Below are positions 1 to 8,561 of a DNA stretch of 9,613 bases, one piece after another (the stretch's first letter is position 1; each line of letters opens with the position of its first letter). The notes below the pieces were generated by a model that saw nothing but the letters and a program-made list of their open reading frames with translations, ran no database searches and had not been told where the DNA came from. Location: positions 1-9,613 of the forward strand of contig JBGOTP010000192.1 of assembly GCA_041476545.1 (NCBI GenBank), in the 5' to 3' direction. The translations under genes were made by a program, and so were the position numbers. The stretch comes from JBGOTP01 sp041476545. Lineage in GTDB: Bacteria > Acidobacteriota > Vicinamibacteria > Vicinamibacterales > CAVVIG01.

Positions 1-716
1 CCATTGTCGATGTTGACCACGGCGACCCCCGATGCGCAACTGTTGAGCATGCCGAGCAGGGCGGCGATGCCTCCAAAGCTTGCGCCGTATCCAATGGAGG
101 TCGGCACCGCAATAACCGGCACGGCCACAAGGCCCGCGACAACGCTCGGCAGAGCGCCTTCCATGCCCGCAACGACGATGATGACGCGCGCGGTGTTGAT
201 CCGGGGACCTTCTGCCAGCAGCCGATGCAGTCCCGCGACCCCCACGTCGTAGAGGCGATCGATGTCGTTCCCCATCAGCTCAGCCGTGCAGGCGGCCTCC
301 TCGGCGACCGGCAGATCCGACGTGCCGGCCGCGACGATCAGAATGCGGCCGGTGCCCGGCGTGACGTCTTGCTGCCGGAACGCGATGATGCGCGCATCGG
401 GGTAGTACGTCGCTTCGGGGATCGCGAGGCGAACGGCATCGAACGCCTCCTGCGTGGCCCGCGTGACGAGGAGCGTTGACCCGCGCCCGACGATCTCGGC
501 CGCGATGGCGCTGATCTGGGCGGGGGTCTTGCCGAGACCCAGCACGACCTCGGGAAATCCCTGCCGAAACGCGCGGTGATGATCGACGCGTGCGAACCCC
601 AGGTCGGCAAATGGCTGCGCACGCAGCACTTCAGCCACGCGCCGTTCGGCGTCCCCGACGTCCAGGGTCCCGCTGGCGACTTTCCTAAGGAGTTCGCGAA
701 GGTCGGAAGGATTCAT
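1..716 (-). CDS. larB: LarB, pyridinium-3,5-biscarboxylate mononucleotide synthase (3' end cut by window edge)
   Basis: Reading the minus strand from the ATG at 716-714 gives 238 residues open to the window edge, with only about ten residues of the usual ~250 missing. The N-terminal part carries the LarB signature FARVDHHR (residues 41-48). The C-terminal PurE-like (AIR carboxylase) domain has GRILIVAAGTSDLPVAEEAA, then VVAGMEGALPSVV (Glu186) and SIGYGASFGG, ending with NSCASGVAVVNIDN, whose Cys227 matches the cysteine known to form the substrate adduct in this family. Known role: LarB carboxylates and hydrolyses nicotinic acid adenine dinucleotide, the first step toward the nickel-pincer nucleotide cofactor of lactate racemase and relatives; LarC and LarE finish it. 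No clear Shine-Dalgarno precedes the start. It is divergent from the GT2 gene across 40 bp. larC may follow beyond the left edge (inference). Confidence 0.95.
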   Translation of the reverse strand, partial: MNPSDLRELLRKVASGTLDVGDAERRVAEVLRAQPFADLGFARVDHHRAFRQGFPEVVLGLGKTPAQISAIAAEIVGRGSTLLVTRATQEAFDAVRLAIPEATYYPDARIIAFRQQDVTPGTGRILIVAAGTSDLPVAEEAACTAELMGNDIDRLYDVGVAGLHRLLAEGPRINTARVIIVVAGMEGALPSVVAGLVAVPVIAVPTSIGYGASFGGIAALLGMLNSCASGVAVVNIDN

Positions 717-717
717 G

Positions 718-744
718 GTGACAGGTGCTCGGCCGTAATATAAT
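718..744 (+). promoter_or_regulatory. Putative promoter for the GT2-DUF362 pair
   Basis: A perfect consensus -10, TATAAT, lies at 739-744. A GTGACA at 718-723 matches five of six bases of a -35 box, though the spacer is short at 15 bp. Transcription would begin near 751, only about six bases before the ATG at 757, and no Shine-Dalgarno is visible, so the mRNA is probably leaderless or nearly so. This AT-rich spot is in the 40-bp gap shared with divergent larB, so it may also influence larB. The -10 call is stronger than the -35 call. Confidence 0.5.
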
Positions 745-756
745 CCTTCCTTCTAA

Positions 757-2256
757 ATGACGCTCGCGGAAACGCTTACACTCGTTTCGTACTTCTTCGT
801 GCTCATTGTCCTTGCCGTCTACGGCTGGCACCGGTACTACCTCGTATACCTGTACATGAGCAACCGCGACAAGGAGCCGAAGCAAGGGCCGGCGCTCTCG
901 CCGACGCCCGTTGTCACGATCCAGTTGCCGCTCTACAACGAGATGTACGTCGCAGACCGTCTGATTGAGGCCGTGTGCCGGATCGACTACCCGCGCGATT
1001 GTTTTGAGATTCAAGTGCTGGATGATTCGACCGACGAAACCCGGCAGATTGCCGAACTGGCGACCCGCCGGTTTGCCGCGCAGGGCATTGACATCAAGTA
1101 CATCCACCGGACGGATCGCACGGGGTACAAGGCGGGCGCGCTCGAAGCGGGCATGGAGACCGCGCGCGGCGAGTTCATCGGGATTTTCGACGCCGATTTC
1201 ATCCCGACACCCGATTTCCTCACACGTCTCATGCCGCACTTCGTGGACGCGGGCGTGGGGATGGTGCAGGCGCGCTGGGGCCACATCAATCAGGACTATT
1301 CGCTCCTCACGAAAATTCAGTCCATTCTGCTTGATGGTCATTTCGTGCTCGAGCACGGTGGGCGCAATCGCGGCGGCCGGTTCTTCAACTTCAACGGCAC
1401 GGCGGGCATCTGGCGGCGCACGGCCATTGTCGACGCGGGGGGATGGCAGCACGACACCCTGACCGAAGACCTGGATCTGAGCTACCGCGCGCAACTGCGC
1501 GGTTGGCGCTTCGTGTTCGTCTCGGATGTGATCGCGCCCGCGGAGGTGCCCGTCGAGATGAACGCCTTCAAGTCGCAGCAGCACCGCTGGGCCAAGGGGT
1601 CCGTCCAGACCTGCATGAAGCTGCTTCCGCAGATTCTGGGCGCCGACCTGCCGCTCGGCGTGAAAGTCGAGGCGTTCTTTCATCTGACCGCGAACTTCAA
1701 CTACATCCTGATGTGCGTGCTGTCGGTGCTCATCTTCCCGTCCATGGTGATCCGCTACAACATGGGCTGGTACGAGATGCTGCTGATCGATGTGCCGCTG
1801 TTCTTCGCGGCGACGTTTTCCTTCTGCAACTTCTATACGGTGTGCCAGCGCGAGATCCATTCGGACTGGCGCGCGCGCCTGAAGTACGTGCCGTTCCTGA
1901 TGTCGGTTGGCATCGGGTTGTCGATCAACAACACACGCGCGGTCTTCGAGGCGGTCTTCCACAAGGACACGGCGTTCGAGCGCACACCGAAGTACCACAT
2001 CGAGGCCAATGCGGACGAGTGGGTCGGCAAAAAATATCGCCAGTCGGTCGCCGTGCAGCCGCTCATCGAGCTCATGCTCGGCTTGTACTTCACCTGGACA
2101 GTGTTCTACGCGCTCGCCAACGGCATCTACGGCACGCTCCCGTTCCTGGTCCTCTTTCAGGTCGGTTTTCTCTACACGGGCCTTCTCTCCGTCGTGCAGC
2201 AGTACGCGGGTGATGATTCAGTGGTACTGAACACCCAGGTGGCGGGTGGCAAGTAA
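757..2256 (+). CDS. Membrane GT2 glycosyltransferase, cellulose/mannan synthase-like
   Basis: This 499-residue processive family-2 glycosyltransferase has one N-terminal membrane helix (about residues 8-26), a cytosolic GT-A catalytic domain and four or five C-terminal membrane or interface helices (about 312-332, 341-362, 383-401, 435-455, 459-480). All the synthase motifs are present: Asp89-Asp90 (LDDSTDET), DAD at 145-147, TED at 236-238 with the catalytic-base aspartate 238, and QQHRW at 274-278. An RTPK motif at 409-412 is typical of cellulose-synthase-like proteins. There is no PilZ domain, so c-di-GMP control as in BcsA is not indicated; size and layout are nearer to CslA/CslC-type enzymes. 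It probably polymerises a beta-linked polysaccharide from a nucleotide sugar and moves it through the membrane. The sugar cannot be told from sequence. The gene is followed by a DUF362 gene overlapping it by 11 bp, which suggests translational coupling. Confidence 0.9.
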   Translation: MTLAETLTLVSYFFVLIVLAVYGWHRYYLVYLYMSNRDKEPKQGPALSPTPVVTIQLPLYNEMYVADRLIEAVCRIDYPRDCFEIQVLDDSTDETRQIAELATRRFAAQGIDIKYIHRTDRTGYKAGALEAGMETARGEFIGIFDADFIPTPDFLTRLMPHFVDAGVGMVQARWGHINQDYSLLTKIQSILLDGHFVLEHGGRNRGGRFFNFNGTAGIWRRTAIVDAGGWQHDTLTEDLDLSYRAQLRGWRFVFVSDVIAPAEVPVEMNAFKSQQHRWAKGSVQTCMKLLPQILGADLPLGVKVEAFFHLTANFNYILMCVLSVLIFPSMVIRYNMGWYEMLLIDVPLFFAATFSFCNFYTVCQREIHSDWRARLKYVPFLMSVGIGLSINNTRAVFEAVFHKDTAFERTPKYHIEANADEWVGKKYRQSVAVQPLIELMLGLYFTWTVFYALANGIYGTLPFLVLFQVGFLYTGLLSVVQQYAGDDSVVLNTQVAGGK

Positions 2257-3466
2257 GGCCAAAGTCGCGGTTCTCCGCGTTTCGCCAGACACCATCCTCT
2301 CCGATATCGACCGTCTCGTGGATCTGGGCGGCGTGCGTACCGCGCTCGCGGCAGGCACCACGACGATTCTGAAGGACAACATCTCCTGGCATTTCCCGTT
2401 TCCCGCGGCCAACACCACACCTTGGCAGCTGGAAGGGACGATTCAGGCGCTGGCGCGCCGCGGCTTCACCGACCAGGTGTGCGTGCAGAACAAGACCGTC
2501 GTCACCAACGCCTTCAAGGGCGAAGATCTCAATCACTACGTGCCGATCTTCAGGCACTACGACATCCCGGTCCGGTACAACTTCAAGGACGGCGACATGA
2601 CGTGGGTGCCCTACGAACCCAAGGCGCGGATGCGCGTGCTGAAGCGCATCTTCCCGGAAGGCATCCACATCCCGGACTACTTCTTTGGCAAGAACATCGT
2701 GCACCTGCCGACGACCAAGTGCCATATCTACACGACGACGACCGGGGCGATGAAGAACGCGTTCGGCGGACTTCTGAACACCCGCAGGCACTACACCCAT
2801 TCGTGGATACATGAGACGCTGGTGGACCTGCTGGCCATCCAGAAGGAAATCCATTCGGGCCTCTTCGCGATCATGGACGGCACGACGGCCGGCAATGGTC
2901 CGGGTCCGCGGACCATGTTTCCTATCGTGAAGAACGTGATGCTGGCGTCACCCGACCAGGTGGCGATTGACGCGGTGTCGGCGAAGATGATGGGCTTTGA
3001 TCCGATGTCGATCGACTACATTCGTCTGGCGCACCAGGACGGCCTGGGCGTCGGGGATCCGCGTGACATCGAGATTGTCGGAGACGTCGATGCCGCGCAG
3101 GAGAACTGGCATTTCCATGTGGGAAAGAATCTCGTCCGTCTCGGCGGCGGCGATCTGATCTGGTTCGGCCCGTTGAAGCGGTTTCAGAAGCTGTTCTTTC
3201 ACACGCCACTCGTGAACGGTTTCATTCTCGCGAGCGACGTGTATCACGACTTCTATCGCTGGCCGCTCGTCGATCGCCGGGTGTTCGAGCGGTGGACCGA
3301 GAGCACGAACTGGGGCCAGCTGTTCCTGCGGTATGCGACGCTCGGACCCCAGGGGCAACCCCCGCTCGAGGGCACGTCCCTGTCAGCCCTGTCACACTTG
3401 TCAGCCCTGTCAGACTTGTCAGCAGCGTCCGCGCCAGCGCTTCCGCTCTCGCCGCGTATCCACTGA
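2246..3466 (+). CDS. DUF362 domain protein with repeat-derived C-terminal tail
   Basis: Start chosen at GTG 2246, which overlaps the GT2 stop by 11 bp and has AGGTGG at 2237-2242 just upstream; it yields 406 residues beginning ASKAKVAVLRV, the usual first strand of DUF362. The family core is recognisable in VHLPTTKCHIYTTTTGAMKN (Cys159) followed by AFGGLLNTRRHY, and in DGTTAGNGPGPR (Asp211-Arg222). Many DUF362 proteins carry a C-terminal 4Fe-4S ferredoxin domain; this one has no CxxCxxC clusters, so it is the cofactor-free form. DUF362 function is not established and I do not assign one. Residues about 377-400 are low complexity, a repeated Leu-Ser-X pattern, because the DNA there is a tandem nonamer repeat. 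The tail is probably not part of the ancestral fold. The citrate synthase gene starts 21 bp downstream. Confidence 0.85.
   Translation: MASKAKVAVLRVSPDTILSDIDRLVDLGGVRTALAAGTTTILKDNISWHFPFPAANTTPWQLEGTIQALARRGFTDQVCVQNKTVVTNAFKGEDLNHYVPIFRHYDIPVRYNFKDGDMTWVPYEPKARMRVLKRIFPEGIHIPDYFFGKNIVHLPTTKCHIYTTTTGAMKNAFGGLLNTRRHYTHSWIHETLVDLLAIQKEIHSGLFAIMDGTTAGNGPGPRTMFPIVKNVMLASPDQVAIDAVSAKMMGFDPMSIDYIRLAHQDGLGVGDPRDIEIVGDVDAAQENWHFHVGKNLVRLGGGDLIWFGPLKRFQKLFFHTPLVNGFILASDVYHDFYRWPLVDRRVFERWTESTNWGQLFLRYATLGPQGQPPLEGTSLSALSHLSALSDLSAASAPALPLSPRIH
3381..3425 (+). repeat. Five tandem TGTCA-type nonamers inside the DUF362 3' end
   Basis: Five 9-bp units run head to tail, each beginning TGTCA: TGTCAGCCC, TGTCACACT, TGTCAGCCC, TGTCAGACT, TGTCAGCAG. 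Units 1-2 and 3-4 form two 18-bp copies differing by one base. Because the unit is a multiple of three the reading frame is kept, giving a Leu-Ser-X tripeptide pattern in the protein tail. There is no unique spacer sequence, so this is a simple tandem repeat and not a CRISPR array. Confidence 0.85.
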
Positions 3467-3478
3467 ACGCGGCCGCGT

Positions 3479-3484
3479 TATCAT
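3479..3484 (+). promoter_or_regulatory. Possible -10 box for citrate synthase
   Basis: TATCAT differs from the -10 consensus at one base and lies just before the citrate synthase start. If it is used, transcription would begin near 3491, which would favour the second ATG (3494) over the first (3488) and give a leaderless mRNA. No convincing -35 is seen 16-18 bp upstream, so this is a weak call. Confidence 0.25.
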
Positions 3485-3487
3485 GAG

Positions 3488-4633
3488 ATGACTATGACCG
3501 TGGTCGCGAAGCCCAAGGCCGGACTTGAAGATACCATCGCCACCTCGTCCGCCATTTGCTACCTCGACGGCGATCGCGGTGTGCTGGCCTACTGCGGGTA
3601 CGACATCCACGAACTTGCGGAGCACGCGACGTTCGAGGAAGTCTGCTATCTGCTCTGGTATCGCCGGCTGCCGACGCGCGCCGAACTCGGCGATCTGCAG
3701 TCGCAGCTGGCCGCATCGCGCGCCCTGCCGGAAGCGGTCGTTCGATTCATCCGGCTGCTCCCGCCTGGCGACAGCATGGACGCGCTTCGCACCCTGACGT
3801 CGATACTCGGTCACGTCGACCCGGACGCCGGCGACAGCTCGCCGCAAGCCAATCAACGGAAAGCGGTTCGACTCACGGCGCAGCTCGGAACACTCGTGGC
3901 GACGATGGGACGGCTCAACGCCGGTGGAGGGGCGATTGCGCCCGACCCGGTGCTTGGGCACGCGGCGAATTTCCTGTACATGCTGACGGGCGAGCGCCCC
4001 GGCAATCTCGCGACGCGGGCGCTCGATGTCGCGCTCGTTCTGCATGCGGACCACGAGCTGAACGCCTCCACATTCGCCGCGCGCGTGGCGGCGGCGACCC
4101 TCACCGATCTCCACTCGACGATTGTGGGTGCCATCGGTGCACTGAAGGGGCCACTCCATGGCGGCGCCAATGCCGACGTCATGCGCCTGTTGATCGAGAT
4201 TGGACCGAACGCGACACCGGAGACGGTGGACAAGGCTATTCGTGCCAGGCTGGCCCGCAAAGAGAAGATTCCAGGCTTCGGCCATCGCGTCTACCACACA
4301 GAAGATCCGCGCGCAACGCATCTGCGTCAGATGTCGAGCGAACTCGGGCAACGAGCCGGACAGCCGGCGTGGTTCGAGATGTCGAAGCGCATCGAAACCC
4401 TCATGCGCGCGGAGAAGGGGCTCAATCCGAACGTCGACTTCTACTCCGCGTCGACATATTTCGCGCTAGGCATTCCCATAGATCTCTTCACGCCGCTTTT
4501 CGCCGTCAGCCGGATTTCGGGATGGACCGCGCACGTGCTCGAGCAGTACGTGAACAATCGCCTGATCCGCCCTCGCGCCGAATATGTTGGACCGGAGTAT
4601 CCGCAGCGCTACCGGCCGATTGACCAGCGGTAG
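3488..4633 (+). CDS. Citrate synthase, short bacterial/archaeal type (2-methylcitrate synthase possible)
   Basis: The 381-residue protein matches the short, hexamer-independent type of citrate synthase that also includes 2-methylcitrate synthases. It condenses acetyl-CoA with oxaloacetate at the entry of the TCA cycle. The N terminus has GLEDT and ICYLDGDRG. Active-site positions are all present: oxaloacetate-binding His186 in HADHELNAS, catalytic His224 in GPLHGGAN, His266 in GFGHRVY and Asp317 in NPNVDFYSAS. The C terminus, GWTAHVLEQYVNNRLIRPRAEYVGP, is standard. One oddity is YCGYDI at about 35-40, where relatives usually have YRGYDI. Two starts are possible, ATG 3488 and ATG 3494; neither has a good Shine-Dalgarno. 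The gene follows DUF362 by 21 bp, so co-transcription is possible, but no functional link is evident. Citrate and methylcitrate activity cannot be separated from sequence alone; no prpB or prpD gene is nearby. Confidence 0.93.
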   Translation: MTMTVVAKPKAGLEDTIATSSAICYLDGDRGVLAYCGYDIHELAEHATFEEVCYLLWYRRLPTRAELGDLQSQLAASRALPEAVVRFIRLLPPGDSMDALRTLTSILGHVDPDAGDSSPQANQRKAVRLTAQLGTLVATMGRLNAGGGAIAPDPVLGHAANFLYMLTGERPGNLATRALDVALVLHADHELNASTFAARVAAATLTDLHSTIVGAIGALKGPLHGGANADVMRLLIEIGPNATPETVDKAIRARLARKEKIPGFGHRVYHTEDPRATHLRQMSSELGQRAGQPAWFEMSKRIETLMRAEKGLNPNVDFYSASTYFALGIPIDLFTPLFAVSRISGWTAHVLEQYVNNRLIRPRAEYVGPEYPQRYRPIDQR

Positions 4634-4710
4634 CCCCTCCGTCGCGGAGCCCGCGGCCCTGACCGGCTCTCGATTTCCGCAGACCGGCCGACAAATCCCA
4701 ACGGACGACG

Positions 4711-4740
4711 TGAATGGGACTGATGGCGTCTGATGGGAAT
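4711..4740 (+). repeat. Three helically phased TGATGG-like direct repeats upstream of the antitoxin promoter
   Basis: Three 10-bp units begin at 4711, 4721 and 4731: TGAATGGGAC, TGATGGCGTC and TGATGGGAAT. The spacing is one helical turn, so the shared bases face the same side of the DNA. They end 10 bp before the proposed -35 box. This suits an operator, for example for the AbrB-type antitoxin, but the units are short and imperfect and chance is a real alternative. Confidence 0.3.
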
Positions 4741-4750
4741 GGCAGCGGTC

Positions 4751-4780
4751 TTGCCCATGGCCGTGCGACGATGCTACGCT
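4751..4780 (+). promoter_or_regulatory. Putative promoter of the antitoxin-toxin-lepA-lepB run
   Basis: TTGCCC (4751-4756) and TACGCT (4775-4780) are separated by 18 bp and resemble a sigma-70 promoter. The start of transcription would fall at about 4787, exactly on the ATG of the antitoxin gene, which would give a leaderless mRNA. It lies in the 153-bp gap after citrate synthase, the largest in the window. No other promoter-like sequence of similar quality is seen before lepA or lepB. Confidence 0.45.
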
Positions 4781-4786
4781 GTGAGA

Positions 4787-5167
4787 ATGATTCGCAGGGA
4801 GATGAAGGTGCCGCGTGGTCCGAACCGCGTCAGAGAGGCGGCGGTCGCGTACGGGACGGTGGCCGAGCCGTCGGCGTATGCGGTTACGATGGCCGATCGG
4901 GGCCGACTGGTCCTGCCCGCGGAGGTTCGTGAGCAGCTCAAGATTAAGGAGGGGGACCGGCTGACGTTGCGCGTGGGGCCGGATGGCACGCTCACGATGC
5001 AGACCGCTGCGGTATTCGCGCGAAGTCTCCGTGGCATGTTCAAACATCTCGCGCCCGGCCGCAGTCTTGTCGACGATCTGATCGCCGAGCGGCGGCGGGA
5101 GGCGGCGATGGAAGATCGGAAAGACAGAGAGTTCCTCACGCGCCGCAAGCGGAGGGCGAAACGGTGA
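4787..5167 (+). CDS. AbrB/MazE-fold antitoxin (VapB-like)
   Basis: The start at ATG 4787 is preferred because the proposed transcription start coincides with it; it gives 126 residues. An in-frame GTG at 4859 would give 102 residues beginning close to the domain and is a fair alternative, and a longer ORF reaches back to 4733. A swapped-hairpin SpoVT-AbrB domain occupies about residues 31-75: YAVTMADRGRLVLPAEVREQ, then LKIKEGDRLTLRV. The remaining C-terminal part, rich in Arg, Glu and Asp, is the kind of tail that wraps around a partner toxin. Known role in such pairs: neutralise the PIN RNase and repress the operon. The stop codon overlaps the toxin start by 4 bp. The roughly 30-residue basic N-terminal extension is unusual for the family and may be a start-site artefact. 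Confidence 0.82.
   Translation: MIRREMKVPRGPNRVREAAVAYGTVAEPSAYAVTMADRGRLVLPAEVREQLKIKEGDRLTLRVGPDGTLTMQTAAVFARSLRGMFKHLAPGRSLVDDLIAERRREAAMEDRKDREFLTRRKRRAKR
5151..5156 (+). promoter_or_regulatory. Strong ribosome binding site for the PIN toxin
   Basis: GGAGGG ends seven bases before the GTG at 5164 and lies inside the antitoxin's last codons. It fixes the toxin start at the GTGA overlap and is the clearest Shine-Dalgarno in the window. Confidence 0.7.
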
Positions 5168-5573
5168 ACCGATCGCGCGGCCCTTCGGTGCTCGACGCCT
5201 CGGCGCTACTGGCGCTCATGAATGAGGAGTCGGGCGCCGATCGCGTGGAGGAAGCCGTCCGCGCCGGTGCGTTCATCAGCACGGTGAACTGGGCCGAGGT
5301 GTTGACGCGGCTGGTTCAGGCCGGCGGCGATCCCACCGAAATGGCGGCGCGCGCGCTTCCGCACGGCGGCGACGGCGACTTGAGGCTCGTGCCGTACGAT
5401 GATGAGCAGGCGCGCGAGACGGCGAGGCTCCGGGTCAAGACGCACAGTCTCGGTCTGTCGCTGGCCGACCGGGCCGCGCTGGCGCTCGGGCGTTTGCGAG
5501 GGCTGCCGGTGCTGACGAGCGATCGCGCCTGGCGGTCGCTGCACCTGTCGGTCACCATCGAAGTGATTCGCTA

Positions 5574-5574
<1 letters not shown>
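5164..5574 (+). CDS. vapC: PIN-domain toxin ribonuclease, VapC family
   Basis: The 136-residue protein is a complete single PIN domain of normal VapC length. The acidic residues that bind the metal are all present: Asp11 in VLDASALLAL, Glu45 in VNWAEVLTRL, Asp102 in LSLADRAALALG and Asp120 in LTSDRAW. VapC toxins are Mg- or Mn-dependent RNases that cut initiator tRNA, other tRNAs or rRNA when not held by their antitoxin; the target here cannot be read from sequence. The GTG start overlaps the antitoxin stop by 4 bp and has a strong ribosome binding site. The TAG stop shares its last base with the GTG of lepA, so the toxin gene is physically joined to the lepA operon. There is no sign of decay or truncation. 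Confidence 0.92.
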
Positions 5575-7382
<1,808 letters not shown>

Positions 7383-7418
7383 CCTTTGCCGACGGCTGAC
7401 AGCTGTCGAGAACTTCTA

Positions 7419-8120
7419 ATGGCTGATTTCCAGAAATCAACGGCGCGGGAGTACTTCGAGTCGATCGTCATCGCCGTCATTCTCGCGCTGTTCGTGCGAA
7501 CATTTGTCGTGCAGGCCTTCAAGATTCCGACCGGGTCGATGGAGAACAACCTGCTCATCGGCGATCACCTGCTCGTCAACAAGTTCGTGTTCGCCCCAAG
7601 CGCGTCGAGGCTCGAGAGGGCGCTTCTGCCCATGGGCACGATTCACCGTCGCGACGTGATTGTGTTCAAGTACCCGGTGGATCCCAGTCGCGACTTCATC
7701 AAACGGGTGATCGGTCTTCCCGGCGAAACACTGGAAGTCCGCGACAAGAAGGTCTTCATCAACGGCACGGCGCTCGTCGAGCCGTACGCGCACTACCTCG
7801 ATCCGACGACGACGCCGACCGAGTACCGCGAAGTCACCTCGTCCGATGTGCGCGACCACTTCGGTCCCGTTGTCGTGCCGCCCGATCAGTACTTCATGAT
7901 GGGCGACAACCGCGATAACTCGGCCGACAGCCGATTCTGGGGATGCCTCCAGCGCGACCTCATCAAAGGCAAGGCGCTCGTCATCTACTGGTCGTACGAG
8001 GCGGACCGGGAGGACTACCAGGACCAGGGCACGACCGCGGCGCTCAAGGACCTGGCATCCGTATTTGTGCACTTCTTCACCAGGACGCGCTGGGATCGGA
8101 TGCTCCATCAGATCCGCTGA
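7419..8120 (+). CDS. lepB: Signal peptidase I
   Basis: The 233-residue enzyme removes signal peptides from secreted and membrane proteins on the outer face of the inner membrane. A single membrane anchor spans about residues 14-32 (SIVIAVILALFVRTFVVQAF). The catalytic serine is Ser40 in PTGSMENNLLIGD and the general-base lysine is Lys95 in RDFIKRVIGLPGE. Box E is GDNRDNSADSRFWG (162-175). ATG 7419 is used; an in-frame TTG at 7386 would add 11 residues that do not look like the family. The Shine-Dalgarno is weak (GAG around 7408). It lies 36 bp after lepA and its stop overlaps the next start as TGATG, so it is inside a coupled operon. Its protein exporter partner genes are not in the window. 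Confidence 0.97.
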   Translation: MADFQKSTAREYFESIVIAVILALFVRTFVVQAFKIPTGSMENNLLIGDHLLVNKFVFAPSASRLERALLPMGTIHRRDVIVFKYPVDPSRDFIKRVIGLPGETLEVRDKKVFINGTALVEPYAHYLDPTTTPTEYREVTSSDVRDHFGPVVVPPDQYFMMGDNRDNSADSRFWGCLQRDLIKGKALVIYWSYEADREDYQDQGTTAALKDLASVFVHFFTRTRWDRMLHQIR

Positions 8121-8491
8121 TGCTGAAGTTCATCATCAAACTGGGCATTTCAGCGCTCCTCACGTACGCCACGTGGCACGTCGGGTCTGCGTACGTCGGC
8201 TACTACAGGTTGAAAGACGCCGCCGAACAGGCGGCGCTGACTCCGGGGCTGACTGATGCACAGCTGCGCACCCGCGTCATGCAGATGGCGGAGGAGAACG
8301 GCGCGCAGATCGAGGAAGAGCGTCTCGATGTCCGGCGGGACGCGCGCCACATCTTCGTGGACGCCGCCTACGTGCAGCCGATTGAAGTGCTGCCGGGATA
8401 TCGGTATCCCTGGCATTTCGAGTGGTCGGTCGATGTCCTGATCATCCCTCCCATGGGGATCTCGCCGCGAAACCGTCCGAATCAGCCGTAG
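8120..8491 (+). CDS. Small single-pass membrane protein downstream of lepB
   Basis: This 123-residue protein starts at ATG 8120, which overlaps the lepB stop as TGATG; no Shine-Dalgarno is seen, so translational coupling is likely. Residues about 4-26 form one membrane helix (FIIKLGISALLTYATWHVGS), followed by a roughly 95-residue domain with a Gln/Glu/Arg-rich helix, two likely beta-strands, a HFEWSVDVLII strand and a Pro-rich end. I do not recognise a named family with confidence. Its place directly after lepB, one N-terminal helix and a small alpha/beta domain resemble DUF4845 proteins that follow lepB in many proteobacteria, so it may be a distant relative or analogue (inference). Orientation would place the soluble domain on the periplasmic side or inside; the sequence does not settle which. 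Confidence 0.8.
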   Translation: MLKFIIKLGISALLTYATWHVGSAYVGYYRLKDAAEQAALTPGLTDAQLRTRVMQMAEENGAQIEEERLDVRRDARHIFVDAAYVQPIEVLPGYRYPWHFEWSVDVLIIPPMGISPRNRPNQP

Positions 8492-8521
8492 AGCAGCGCT
8501 GTTAACTGAATCCTGCCGCGT

Positions 8522-8548
8522 CGATCGGCCTGAAGGGCGAGCCGATTG
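8522..8548. terminator. Hairpin between convergent operons, possible bidirectional terminator
   Basis: CGATCGGC (8522-8529) pairs with GCCGATTG (8541-8548), eight pairs including one G-T wobble, with an 11-base loop. It lies in the 70-bp gap between the two convergent gene ends. No T-run follows on either strand, so it is not a textbook intrinsic terminator. Confidence 0.25.
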
Positions 8549-8561
8549 CGCAGTGCGCGCC

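Noticed and set aside
3381..3425. Tandem repeats considered as a CRISPR array
   Set aside because: Units are 9 bp with no unique spacers and are translated in frame within a gene.
4637..4649. CTCCG-TCG-CGGAG hairpin just after the citrate synthase stop, considered as a terminator
   Set aside because: The stem is only five pairs and no T-run follows; such hairpins arise easily in GC-rich DNA.
7398..7407. Perfect 10-bp palindrome GACAGCTGTC in the lepA-lepB gap
   Set aside because: It cannot form a useful RNA hairpin without a loop, and there is no promoter around it to suggest an operator.
7386..7418. TTG start that would extend LepB by 11 residues
   Set aside because: The added residues have no family resemblance, while ATG 7419 places the membrane anchor at the usual distance from the N terminus.
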